Shown here piece after piece: positions 36,507-48,142 of a DNA stretch of 64,000 nucleotides. The stretch's first letter is position 1. Every line of letters starts with the position of its first letter. The notes beneath the pieces were generated by a model. It was given only the letters and a program-made list of their open reading frames with translations. It searched no databases and was not told the origin of the DNA. The stretch is from positions 16,156,983 to 16,220,982 of the forward strand of contig NC_087077.1 of assembly GCF_026151205.1 (NCBI RefSeq), written 5' to 3'. The stretch is from Bolinopsis microptera (Eukaryota; Ctenophora; Tentaculata; Lobata; Bolinopsidae). Made by a program: the position numbers and the translations under genes.

Positions 36507-37772
36507 CTAACGACACATGTGTTCATGCCTGTAGACTCCGTCAGAGCACTTGATGGTGCCGGAAGGACACCCCTTACAGCTGCCATCGCAGTTTCCACAA
36601 GTCTTCTGGCAGTAGCCCTTAACAATATGCTCGTATGTGCAGTGTGCACCACCACTCTTGACAAGTTTCCGTGTAGGAGTCCTCGCAGTCTTGATCTGGA
36701 GCAGGACCACTCCCATCACCATCCGCGTTATAGTCAGCTGCTCTGTTATAACCCTCCGGTATCAGAGGAACCAGTTGAGGCAAGTTTAGGGTAGCTGCTG
36801 TACTCCCATAGGTTACAGTTGTGGTGATTTCTTGCGAACTTAACAATCCTTTGTCTGCCCAGCTGGATCCCCAGGAGTTCTTAACCAGTACGTAATCCTC
36901 AGTGTAACCGACAGCTGTGACAGGATGGTTGGGCCAACCTGTGCATGTTTCGTCCCTGAGGATGCCGCTAAAGTAAAACTGGAAGCTGTATGTCACTTCA
37001 AAGGCCACAGAGACAGAACCCGAAGCCAGAGCTTCGATGTTAGCTTATCCAGTGCCTCCTACTTTCACTGCTCCTCTGATTTTAGCAGCTATCATAGCGT
37101 CTGGGGTTCTGGGGTTCTGGAGCCTTGACAGACGCCGTCTCTCTCTGTGTAAGGGTAGTCAGCTTTGCCAGCCAGTCTTTCCCCGTTACTGGCTGAGTAC
37201 TCGTAGCATTCATCAGGCCATCCACCGTTGCAACTGTCTCTAGATCCCTCGTACACACAGTCCAAGTACTCCTGCTCAGCGAACTTCCTCAGGACACCAG
37301 ATTCCACAGCATATCTCGTCTCCAGTCCACCAACAGCTCCCCAGGTCCAGCAAGATCCGCAGCTCCCGTTATTATAAACTTCCGTGACCTTTCCTTCATC
37401 TGTCCAGAGTTTGCTTGCAGGTGCATCAGCTTCTCCACTGCTCGTCAAAACAGGTTTAGCGTTCTTGTTGTGTCCTGTTACAGACCTCTGTATGAGATCT
37501 GCTCCGATTCAGTCATTGTAGAAAAGAAGTTCAGCTGCAAACACGGCAGTTTCTTCGTCCACAGAGTTCGCATCTGCTACCATCTCATCGTTCTCCCGGA
37601 ATTAAAGTCGGAACCTCAGTCTATCCTCCACCTGGTTGAACGCGAGGTGTTGCTCTACCTTGAAGTTGTCATACAGCTTCAGGGTTTCTTTGGGAGATCG
37701 CAGGACAGCTTTCAGACAGGATTCCTTTGCCAGCGAGGCACCAAACAGGGCAAGGATAAGAACGAGCTTCAT
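36507..37772 (-). pseudogene. Cathepsin (C1A papain-family) protease with ShK-like domain, broken
   Basis: The minus strand begins at ATG 37772 with a signal peptide (MKLVLILALFGASLA). Traces of an I29 inhibitor prodomain follow (LKLYDNFKVEQHLAFN), then the mature papain-fold part: NNGSCGSCWTWGAVGG (catalytic Cys), then CTGWPNHPVTAVGY (His) and YVLVKNSWGSSW (Asn). A linker and a six-cysteine ShK-like domain end the protein. The oxyanion-hole Gln of the usual NQG is Asn here (NNG). The frame is broken at several places: TAA at 37602-37604, shifts near 37535 and 37480, an 8-bp tandem duplication (37103-37118), TAA at 37045-37047, and a shift inside the ShK-like domain near 36652. There are no introns, but no poly(A) or flanking duplication proves retrocopying. 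It is not functional as read. Confidence 0.85.
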
Positions 37773-37839
37773 TTCTACTAGGTATAGTTTTAGTAAAGGC
37801 TGGATTCAGATTATGATGCTGAATTGGAGAAGGGGCAGG

Positions 37840-37847
37840 TTTATAAA
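37840..37847 (-). promoter_or_regulatory. TATA-like box of the protease pseudogene
   Basis: TTTATAAA lies 68 bp upstream of the ATG at 37772, a plausible core-promoter position allowing a short 5' UTR. If genuine, it argues against a processed retrocopy, because promoters are not normally copied with an mRNA. An 8-bp 'gttgcagg' triplicate follows at 37865-37890. Confidence 0.4.
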
Positions 37848-37899
37848 GCGTCCTGTTCTGTAGAGGTTGCAGGTTGCAGGTTGCAGGTTGTTACAACTT

Positions 37900-38590
37900 T
37901 CACCTCAACACTTATTCTTTGTTTTAGCTCTACGTAATAGTCATATTAAGCACTTTGCAGAGATTCACTACAAATCTTTTCTACTTCTCTATGCTAGAGT
38001 CACGCTTTGATTGACTCTGAAATGCTAAATGTACTACCATGTCATAATTCTGTACTTTACAAAGTTACAGTAAAAACTTACATATTGTCCTATCCTTACT
38101 CTACGACAATCAGACATCTTTCAAGAATTAAAGTTGTCACGCTCCATACTTTTCATTAAAAATTCACTCAAGATCTTTAGTTTTAACTTTTAATAAGGGG
38201 AAGTAGACGATTTATATGTACAATGTACGGGATATCACCCGTATACCAAAGTAAGTATTAAGGATAATAGGCTGCTTTAATTAATGATTTAAGTAAAAAC
38301 GTTGGCATCTTTTAAATATTTTGAATAAATACCAATTTTTTCTATAACGTTATACAATCGTATGCAAACTTACAGCGGGTTAGTGTGTACTGACCGAACA
38401 CAACAATGACTATATTTACCACAAGGAGTTATTAATTGTTGACAGTCCACTTATTGCAAGTTTTAAATAGTAAAAACAGGACTATAACATTAATAAATAA
38501 ACGTATGGTATTATAAGTTAATTCAAGTGTTGCTGAATATAACTTTCTTGTTATATAGAATATTCTGAGGAGACATAATGCTCTGCTCAG
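37900..38590. other. Unannotated AT-rich DNA
   Basis: No gene recognised between the protease pseudogene and the 32-bp array. Confidence 0.5.
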
Positions 38591-38597
38591 AGTTGTT

Positions 38598-38900
38598 AGT
38601 ATCACTGAGTTGTCATGACAACTCTGAACAGTATCACTGAGTTGTTATGACAACTCTGAACAGTATCACTGAGTTGTCATGACAACTCTGAACAGTATCA
38701 CTGAGTACTTGAGTCTCTAACCGTACAATCAGGAATGGAGAACGTTAAATTCAGTATCACTGAGTTGTCATGACAACTCTGAACAGTATCACTGAGTAAT
38801 GAGTTGTCATGACAACTCTGAACAGTATCACTGAGTTGTCATGACAACTCTGAACAGTATCACTGAGTTGTCATGGAAACTCTGAACAGTATCACAGAGT
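38598..38900. repeat. Minisatellite, 32-bp unit with internal palindrome
   Basis: The unit is agtatcactgagttgtcatg followed by acaactctgaac, about 7 copies, interrupted by a diverged stretch at 38705-38755. Every unit holds the perfect 18-bp palindrome GAGTTGTCATGACAACTC, so the array can form a row of hairpins. Later copies show ATGG in place of ATGA. Confidence 0.93.
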
Positions 38901-39142
38901 ACTCGAGTCTCTAACTGTTAAAACCATAGGAGAACAACTTTACGTTTCATAAAATCAGTGACGAACAATCTGTTTCACTTTACTTGTCTTTGAATGAAAG
39001 GAAAATAGTGAATACCCAATAAAGCTATGATACTTCACGAAAATGAGGTGACTCTCTTTTAACAAACCGTTTATTTTCACACCAAAACATCATCTTACTC
39101 TCCAACAACCCCCTACTTTCAGACCACAGCACTGAGGAGCAG

Positions 39143-41175
39143 ATGAAAGATAACATCCTGTGTGTGGATAAGATACCCCTTCTGACCAAGAAGTTATACC
39201 AAGCCGGACCTAAGAGTGCTATTAGAGACAACCTCATTACTATCAATGTGTCCGGGAGACCCTTCATTATAGACAGGTTTTATTGTAGACCCTTCGGTAT
39301 AGAAAGGTACAGGTTTATATTGTAGTACTAGTGTTATTATGGTAATATTACCTTATATGGTAGTGATACTATGGTGATATTACCTTATATGGTTATGTTA
39401 AACACCTCCTTAATTCCAGGTGCTATCTGGAACAGTACCCAACAACTCTGTTGGGATCCGGCGAGATTGAGAACTATTGGGACCCCAGGTAAAAGATAAA
39501 TTGTCCTGCTTCTACATTAAAAAGAAAAAAACTAAAACGGGCAATTAGTTCTAGGTAACCGCGATTACTAGTGTTCTTCATTGATCTCTTCTAAATGCTT
39601 ACTCTCCCAGGTATAACGAGTATTTCTTTGACACTCACCGGGACGCGTTCGAGAGCATCTTTGATTTCTACCTGTACGGCAAGCTATACCCACATCCTAA
39701 CGTGCCTGCCCCACTTCACCATGACAACGTGGAGTTCTTCAAGATCATGAGCGTGTTTGATGCTCAGGAACTGATGGAGGGAGGAGAACATACCATCAAG
39801 AAGAAGAGCAAATACGCGAGTATCAGGGGTGAAATACACAACACGCTGGAAGATCCCAGTACTTATCTGATAGGCAAAGTGTACGGGTGGGCGGATCTGT
39901 TGTTTATTCTGCTCTCCATAGCAACCATGTTAGTGGAGACTATCCCTCACATTCACGCCGTCTCAGATATCCCAGGCTCAATGGAAAGCAAGCTTTTCTT
40001 TGCTCTGGAAACTGCAACTGTTGTCTTCTTCACTTTTGATGTACTTATAAGAGCTTTTGCTCACCCTTCCAGGCTTGAGTTCTTCAAGTCCCCCGCTAGT
40101 TGGCTCGATATATGCACCATCGCCCCCTTTTACATAGAGCTCTTAGTCGACTTCTCCAAACTGGAGTCCATGAAAGTACTCAGAATTGCACGTGTAGCAC
40201 GAGTGTTGAAGCTGATAAAGAAGAACAAACGCTTGCAATTGATTGCGGAGGTGCTGATGAAGAGTGTCAGTGAGTTGGCCATGTTGGTTATAGTCTGGGC
40301 TATGAACATTACAGTTGCTGGAGTCGTGTTTTACTACCTGGAGGAAGGCAGTGAAAGTAACCTCATTACTAGTGGGGTGGATGGTATGTGGTGGGCTATC
40401 GTTACCATGAGCACTGTCGGGTAAGTAACGATAGTTACCACGGTAACTAGTCTCGTAACTACGGTAACTACTAGTCTAGTTAGAGCACTTCAATCACTCA
40501 TTCACTCAGACCTCTCACTAATTCTCACGTGTCTATCATCACCTGCCCACGTGACTATCATCACCTGCCCACGTGTGAATCACGTGACCCATATTACCTA
40601 TAATAGCTTGTAGATTATATTTACCGCCATCACTTGTTTAAGTTAATAGGTAATGAACGTGTCTAACACTTACGCGTCTTTTATGACTTTTTAATTGCTT
40701 TATAAATTAAATTAAGATAGTTTAAATTATTAGATTGTCTATCATCCACCACGATTACTGTGATCCACGACGTTAAATACACAAATTTAGGGGCTAGCCT
40801 TTTCACCATCCCTTAATTAAGTTAATAGGTGGCATTAATAGAAATAAATTAATAAGCTTTATACGCTTCACTACAGCTTCAACATGAGATAATCTCCCAC
40901 CACAGTGCCTAACACATGGTTAACTCGTGGTTTGTCACCATGACAACGCCTAACACGTGGTTTGTTTCAGGTACGGTGATATATATCCAGAGTCCTTCGT
41001 GGGCAAGATCTTCGCAACTTTCTTCATCTGGGTCAGCATGGTGTTCCTAGCTCTCCCCCTTACAATCATTGTCAGCACTTTCAACAAACAATACGAGAAA
41101 AAGAGGACCCTAACTCTAAAACAGAAAGGGGCCATGACCAAGACTGTTCCTATGATGCAAAAGAACGGGGGATAA
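39143..41175 (+). CDS. Voltage-gated K+ channel alpha subunit (Kv, Shaker-related), four exons
   Basis: Exons 39143-39276, 39420-39488, 39611-40420 and 40971-41175 (all GT-AG, all introns phase 2) give an intact 405-residue frame. T1 tetramerisation domain at about 28-130 (LITINVSGRPF, YLEQYPTTLLGS, YFFDTHRDAFESIFDFY); no HxxxC/CC zinc site is seen, so it is not a typical Kv2-4 T1. S1 about 156-178, S2 193-217 (FFTFDVLIR, with Asp where Shaker has Glu), S3 230-250, S4 254-275 (MKVLRIARVARVLKLIKK, basic at all six gating positions), S5 282-310, pore TMSTVGYGDIYP, S6 350-372. The S6 hinge reads LALPLTIIVSTF: the usual PVP is PLT, losing the second proline, as in vertebrate electrically silent Kv subunits. 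Intron 3 splits the GYG filter. The cytoplasmic tail is short. ATG 39143 fits the family, but an AG at 39121-39122 leaves room for an upstream exon. Confidence 0.92.
39257..39318 (+). repeat. Tandem duplication across Kv exon 1 end and donor
   Basis: A 30-bp period: agacccttcattatagacag then gttttattgt (39257) repeats at 39287 as agacccttcggtatagaaag then gtacaggttt. The second copy provides another possible donor (AAG|GTACAG). Only use of the first donor (39277) keeps the conserved T1 spacing. A second short duplication (tattaccttatatggt) follows at about 39347-39395. Confidence 0.75.
40434..40447. promoter_or_regulatory. X-box-like palindrome in Kv intron 3
   Basis: GTTACCACGGTAAC matches the RFX X-box consensus GTNRCC-N2-RGYAAC fully. 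It sits 14 bp inside intron 3. A second imperfect unit, tcgtaactacggtaac, follows directly. Function is inferred only. Confidence 0.35.
40527..40588. repeat. CACGTG (E-box) cluster in Kv intron 3
   Basis: Four CACGTG palindromes lie within about 60 bp: two 22-bp tandem units (cacgtgtctatcatcacctg, then cc) and a further pair (cacgtgtgaatcacgtg). Similar CACGTG clusters occur at 58.8 and 59.2 kb. They may be bHLH binding sites or simple repeat growth. Confidence 0.5.
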
Positions 41176-44160
41176 CGAGTGTAAAGTTGAAGTTGAATTT
41201 ACTTCATATGAAACACTATAAGTTATAAATATCAATTTGGTTTGGACACATAGTAAGACAGCACAAATATAGGTGAATTCTTCGTATATTTACGTTATAA
41301 ATATAGTATAGTAAGAATTGTAGGAGGGACCCAACTTGGCAACTTAGCAACTAAAATATGCGACCAGTCCTTGAAATGTGTGACCAGTCCTTGACTTTAT
41401 CTCATGAGGCATTGATGCAGGTAAAAGAAACAGAACATGAAGATATGAGTGAAGGAGCAGATAATTTGAACCGGGAACCCTGACGTGCACTTCGTTACCA
41501 GACGTGAAATTTAAGACGGAGCATGGAGCTTTAGACTCCATGTATATGAGACTAATAAATCAGTAGTTCAATACTTTAGTAGTATAGTAAAGTGTAAGCG
41601 GTAGACAAGTTAATGACTAGTTAATGGCTAAGGACTTGGGATAAAAAGTATATTTGTCGTGCCGTTGAATGTTTCATGTTAGTATTTCTAATCGGGTTTC
41701 TGCAATCTGCACTGTGTAAAAACAGTTTGTTGGGCTCTCAAAGTCTGGGCTGTGACATTTTAGTTTTTCTAATTGGGATTTCCCTTGTGCAGCATGCAAG
41801 CTGAAACTGTAAGCATTCAATCACGACACACCCAGATTTAACTTTTATGTCATATGTTTGTACGAGATACATAATACTTTTGTACGTTATAAGTTAAAAC
41901 CCTTTGTGTTTTTCTTGAAGTCGCCCGACGTATCTAGACTAACCCCAGCCCCGAATAATTAAACCCCCACGTACACCCTAAATGTCGAGTAGTGGGTACT
42001 GCTCCTTCACAAATATTTCCTGCGTTTCATTCTGCAGTGAGCTATGCTTACTGAGCTAGCGATAGTTTTTATACTTTTAAAGTTATATGACGAGCTTGCT
42101 CGATTTATATCGTTGCATTGTGTATCAAGATTTGTACACTATTTAGTATTTATGCACGATACTGCTTATGAAATTTAATGAAAACCAGATAACCATTAAT
42201 TTCAACCGAACTATAACTCATACATTTGGTGAATGGTGGTCAACAGCTTATACAGAGCTTTTTATGCGGTCATTTCGCAAAAATCTTCCCACAGATTCTG
42301 TTGGTCACTACTTCAATAGTCTTGAAGAGGCATGGAATCTCTTTGTTAGCTCAATTATCACACCTCATACAGACAAGGGCTTGGCTGACTGGTCAATGAT
42401 TTCTATCGTCGCGTTATAAGCCATTAAAAATTAAAATTGTTTTCTCTCGTTTTGTCTCTGCATAGTTGGGGATTATAAATTTTTGTGTCATGTCATGGTT
42501 TACTGACTAAGGATCTGGTACCAGGTACTGGTTTTTGAAATAGTTGTAACAGTCTGTGTACGTGCTTATTTCACATGTGAGTACCTGTAGAAACAAAGTG
42601 TGGCAGTCTAAATCCATCATTTCACAGTACAGTGATCTCTCTTGTATTCAACAATTTCTCCGCAGTAAAACTCTAAAATTATGCAAAGAAATCAGTTCAC
42701 AAAACTGTGACCTGATTTCTCCGCAGTTAAACTCTGAAATTATGCCTACTAGACCTCTCCACTCGAATGGAATGCAGACTATTTGATGGTATTGGTCAAT
42801 ACTCAGTCCTTGCTAGAGAATTAGACTCAACTCAGGGCTAGTTAATCTAGCTTGGCACTGTAAAGCGGGCTATAAGTATAATATCTTTACATAGTTTTGT
42901 ATTCTGGCTAGACTCAAATCATACGTACAGCAGCTCTAATACTCTAATACTGCCTCTGCCAGGAAAAGTGACTTAATACTGCTAAAATTATATTGCCATC
43001 ACGCTGACCAAGTTCCCCAATCTCTAATTTGACAGAATTACTCCATTCCTACCCCACTTCCCCGCACACCTCAACATTCACCTCAACCTCTTTTCCAGCA
43101 CCACTCACCTGCCTCCTTGCTCCTAGCACGTAGTTACTGAGGTGACCGTGAGGAAGAGCAGAAGAGGGCTACTTCACCTCGACTTCACCCTCCCAGACTT
43201 GTCACCTTGTTAAGGAGTAATGAGTATAACGCTACAGGTCCAGTAATGTGGCCACATTAACCGGTTACCAGCTACACCTGCTACTACTACTAGTACAACA
43301 ACTATAATACTAGTTATAGTGCTTTTTATACTACTGCTGTCTTCAGTGCTGCTTATTGACATAGTGGACGGTTGAGCTGGTTTCAAGCACAGGTCGCTCT
43401 CAAATCCAACGATAAGCAGTGACCTCCGGCACTTGAAACCTCCTCAAACCCACACTGAAGTATATTACCAGTGGTATAATATTGCTAGATTGTGACGTTT
43501 TATTTTCAAATAATTGTTTTAGTAGAGTACTACAACTACTGCTGCTGGAATACACCAGTCGTCAAGAGTATATTATCTCGTCCGCTTGCGGCTCTTTATT
43601 TATATATTTATTGATATATACCGGTTTAAGTGAGTAAATACGCTATATTTCTAGTTGGTTTATACCGTGTCATATCCTGATAGTTGATAGGAACATTATT
43701 TATCAGTCGGATTGTTGTGATGTAGTGTGGTTTATAGTTAAACCGGCTGAAGTAGAGCCGGGGAGCTGGAAATTGGAATAGATCGTCAGTACTTGCGTCA
43801 AGTACCTACTTTAAATACATTTTACTGAGTGGCGTAGCTTACGCGTATTGAACACCGTCCACGGTTACTGCTTTATTAATTTATTGTATGTCGAACTATT
43901 CTCCCGTATTCGGCTATTTGAGAGTCTCTGCATTTCGTGATGTTAAGGGACGCTACAGCTAGGGTTAAATGCACGGTGCAGTGTGTATCGTCCGTTTGGC
44001 TGTCGTTAAACCTGGACTTTAGTTTGAAAGCTGGACCTCAGTTTGAAAGTTCCACTTTTAAGGGTCTGAAGGAAAAGCAGATGTTATTTACTAGTTCAAC
44101 AAGTGTCATCTCCACACGATGTAGTCCCTGCAGCATTCGCTTCAAGCACGAGACGTATTG
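41176..44160. other. Kv 3' UTR, then no confident gene
   Basis: About 3 kb. An 83-codon frame at 42168-42419 (FNRTITHTFGEWWSTAYTEL and so on) looks somewhat coding-like but has no recognised family. A direct repeat of 'tttctccgcagtaaaactct' occurs at about 42655 and 42716. The 74-codon frame at 43937-44161 is unrecognised. Confidence 0.4.
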
Positions 44161-44220
44161 ACGATATAAATACTAAATAGTCAGTTTGGCGTCTGTTTTA
44201 CGTGAAGGTATTTTAAAGCT

Positions 44221-44403
44221 TTGATAACTCCCGCTTCCGATCAGGATCTACCTACCTATGTCACCTATGTTGAGATTCGTGAAGCTTTAACAGGGCCAAC
44301 CCACTGTATGACCACCCACAGAGAGGAGACCTCTCTGTCATTTCTCCAGCAAAGCAGCGAGTTTGAGTTCTGCGGAGTATTGGGACTGCACAGGGTTTCG
44401 TAG
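44221..44403 (+). other. Possible unidentified exon
   Basis: The frame ITPASDQDLPTYVTYVEIRE through LQQSSEFEFCGVLGLHR has balanced codon use and ends near a gcacag|g border. It has no family match and no partner exons. Two X-box-like palindromes (44412-44425 and 44447-44460) lie immediately downstream. Confidence 0.2.
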
Positions 44404-44512
44404 TAACTGCTTTTACCATGGTAACTCCATGGCAACTAGTACTGCTGTTACCATGGCAATTGGCAACTATTATACGGCACGAGGTGCTGACTCTGCAAAA
44501 CCTTGTTTTCAC

Positions 44513-47500
44513 GTTGCTTGAAATGTTCTCTTTAAAGACCGCATCGCAGGTATTGACAGTCTTGAAAATGTTCGAATCTTTGCCTCTGTAAGTTTATATA
44601 GTAGTGTTTAATACTTTCAACACTACTATATAACAAATAATTTGAGATCATGAATACGATGTAGTTACATTGAAACGTCGAGTAAACTCCTTTTCATAAT
44701 AAGAGCATTTTTATTTGTCGCAGTAACCGGGATAAAGATAATTTTACACAGAATACATAAGTTTATACAGATACCACCTGCTGAGTGACAATGTTATAAT
44801 ACTATGTAACATTATACAACGCTTAACCATGCGTAGTATTTGAGTTTACAGAGCGAATCATAGTCGGCAAAATAGTTCAAGCGTTACATTTATTTAATAA
44901 ATGTTTACAATATAAGGCTATGATAATTGACTGATACTGTTTCTTTAAACTACTACTTCTTTAAACTAAACTACTACTACTACTAGTAGAGTAAACTTGC
45001 GTTTACTCTCCTCTCTAACAGAAATAGAAATGAATTACTGCCCGACGAAAGTTTTAACTTAAAGCTTGGGTCAGAAAAGCGGGGAAAACTAGATATGCTA
45101 AAAATAAACTTAAACTTGACTGGTTACGATTGTGATTTTGCTGTTGCTGCCACATCTTGACGTATCTTCAACTATTAGTATTATGTTACAGGCAGTTCTT
45201 TTGCAAGCCCCTATCCTGCACAATATTGTATTTTCGTTTCTAGAAAATTGTTTTTTTTGAGCTGATACTTTGAATTTTGAAAAGGTCACGTCTCGATGAG
45301 TTTATGCCAGTGTGATCATTTTGATACTTGGGAGGAATTAGGCTTTATGAAGTGTATTTACAGAGCAAATTAAAGTCGATACAAGGTCAAAGCGTAGCAA
45401 GACATGGGGCTAACATTACTGACTTATAGAACTTTTAACTATTAATTAAAGCCACGGTCAGAAAAGTGAAACCAAACTTGACTTGCTAAAAATAAAGTTG
45501 ACTTGTTAGTTGTTGGCTATAAATACTAATTAGTCTGGTGAGCGATCTGTGAAATTTCCGTTACTATCATGTTTTGACATAGCTTAAAGTCTATTGTTGC
45601 AGCCTTTCCAGGTCTGATTTCTATCGGAAACGACCGAGCCGGGAATTTTTGCCAAACCTCGATCGAAATTTCCGTCGATTCTGACTGTGGACTAGTGATC
45701 AAACCCAGTCGATGTTGCAGTCGATGTTGCAGGCATGTCACCTTTTAGTTGCCATGGTTACACTCCGTTTCTAGGGTTACACAATATTACGTTTTAACAG
45801 TGCATTTCTTTCCGTTTCCGAGGTTGTTTCTATTTTCGCATTACTGGCCTTGCGTAATGAGGTACGGATATAATGGAACTAGGAATGATCTTCTAAATCT
45901 TCCGGCTTAAGTACCGGCCGAGTCTCAACCCAACCCTACCGGCTTTCACCGGACCAAGTTTTCTGATTTCGCTGAATTTCAGCGCACTTTCAAAGCAAAA
46001 GCAGCATACGTGACTCTGATCTAGGTAGCATATCTGTCATCGTTGACATCGGCGCTTTCTTGCTTCTGTTTCCGAAATCCCGGCTGCTCTAAATTTTGAT
46101 TATATAAGGATCACTGAATCCGATAATGCTAAAGTGTCGGTTGAATTTTGTCTTTTAACAGACCGTTCAAGACCGGACGAAATGATTCGTTTTATTGACA
46201 TTTAATTTCAGTAACTCGTAAAACTCGCTAAATCATACGGTAATACGTGATGTTAATTTCAGGAGATTCATATCCAGACGCATTGCTGCATCTGCTACGC
46301 TGCAAGATTGCAGATTTCTTATCGATTATAAGCCATTTACAGTGGGTATTTGCATATAGGGTCATAAGAAAGTACCCCGAATAGGAAATAATGAGCCAAA
46401 AGGAAAACATGATACCGAAAGTCAGCACACGACTCCTAATACTCCTTCATTAAACTCATTAACAGGAAACTAATACTCATTTCTCACATTCCAACCTGCA
46501 GACAGGTTGATAATTAACCAGAAATTAGCATATTATAAGCATATCTCCTGATTTAAGTGTTAGTAAATGCTAGCCACTAATCATTCGGAGAATAATTTCA
46601 ACGCTCATTTCCTTGGATTGTGTGGGGTGGCATATTAGTAATGGAACTCAATCTGATAGAACTATTCTGTATCATAACCTTACTGCAGAGGTAAAGGCTA
46701 GCTACCTGCACTGCATATTATATAACCTCAGAACAGCCACTTGATAATCATTGTTTACCCTGTCTCTGGCTAGTGGAAGTAACAGTCGCTATTGTACTGC
46801 TGTGAAGTAATAACCGCACACAGCCAGCCGCTGCGGCATCTCATTTGGGTTCGGTATAATCGACCTTGCCCGGACTCGGCTTGAAACTATGTTGCTATTT
46901 TGACGAATTCCTAAATATTTGATATATTTGATATTGACACGTTCACGCCTGGAGTTGCTCTGTTTTCGTGCTTCTCAGGCCCCGCCAAAAACACGGTAAA
47001 GGCACATGGTATTGGTAAATATTTGTAAATATTGAAATTACTGCTTGTCATGAAATTGGGCAGAAATTATGAAGTCTGGTCAGAGCTAACCGAGTGAACA
47101 ATAGCATTGTGTCTGATTATCGGTTGAAGGAGAGGTGTAGTAGCCTGGTAGCTACTGGGGTGTTAACAACGTTGCAGTAATTACACTTAAACTTTTAACA
47201 CTTCCTCATGGGAAAAATTTACTAATTTTGATTCCGAAAACACTTATAGAAAACACTTATAAGGATAGTAACTCCCGAACATGGCTTCCTTTCTCATAAT
47301 GATAATCAATTAATATTTACAAGCACAGCTGCTCCAGCTACTCCCTGATATTCCCTGAGTGGTATTGTCGTACAGACAAGGTATGTGTTTTTTTTGTTGT
47401 TGACTGAGACGGTGCCTGTGATTACCAACTTACATCAACAGTAAATACTTAAATAGCATAATAACATAATACATAGCATAAAATACCTTCAAACCTTGGT

Positions 47501-48138
47501 GATAATAAACCTAATGAACTGGCCCTGAAAATAACTATAGCCAAACTATTCGGACATTTTCCCACAGTAGGATTGCACAGTTGACGCTGTTCAGTGTTCT
47601 TATTTAGGTGAGCAGTTCCATTCGGTGCGCGTGTGCGTGACTTGGTTGCTATGACAATAGCGACTCCGTATTCCGTCAGGATATTATCAATTTGCAGTCT
47701 TGCCGGTCGGTTACATAACTCCCAATTCCAAACCATCCAAATTGATTATTGTTCTTTTGTCTGACGTAGCCGACAAGAAATTACCTTATATGGGCATCAC
47801 ATGACTTAGTAGACAAGAAACAGATCGGTAGCAGTAGACGGTGGTATGACTGGTAGGAAATACTAAATTTTCTTGTCTCAATTCTTTTCTGGTTTTCTTT
47901 TCTTCTCTTTCGCTACACCTGTACTAATCGGTACTTTATGGTTGTCTTCGCCAGTAATCTAAAACGTGAGATTATGTAGATTTTAGACTTATGTAGATTT
48001 TAGAGTCAAAACAAAGTGAGCTTTTGAGTTTCTACCACACTTTCGAGCAGTGGTCGTTCTGATTTCTGAACAGATATCCGATCATGCGTCATCCCATTTG
48101 ATTTATCTATCTTTGCTTTTAATATCCATCTGACAGAG
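44513..48138. other. Long stretch without a recognisable gene
   Basis: About 3.6 kb on both strands. One small hairpin at about 44593-44630 (tatatagtagtgtt, taatactttc, aacactactatata). Otherwise only short open frames without features. Confidence 0.45.
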
Positions 48139-48142
48139 TTAA

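Noticed and set aside
39277-39325. Kv exon 1 extending to the second donor or to the stop at 39325
   Set aside because: Only the donor at 39277 gives the invariant 12-residue spacing from F to YP in the T1 domain.
45526-45741. Short minus-strand frame with some non-random look
   Set aside because: No family features and no neighbouring exons.
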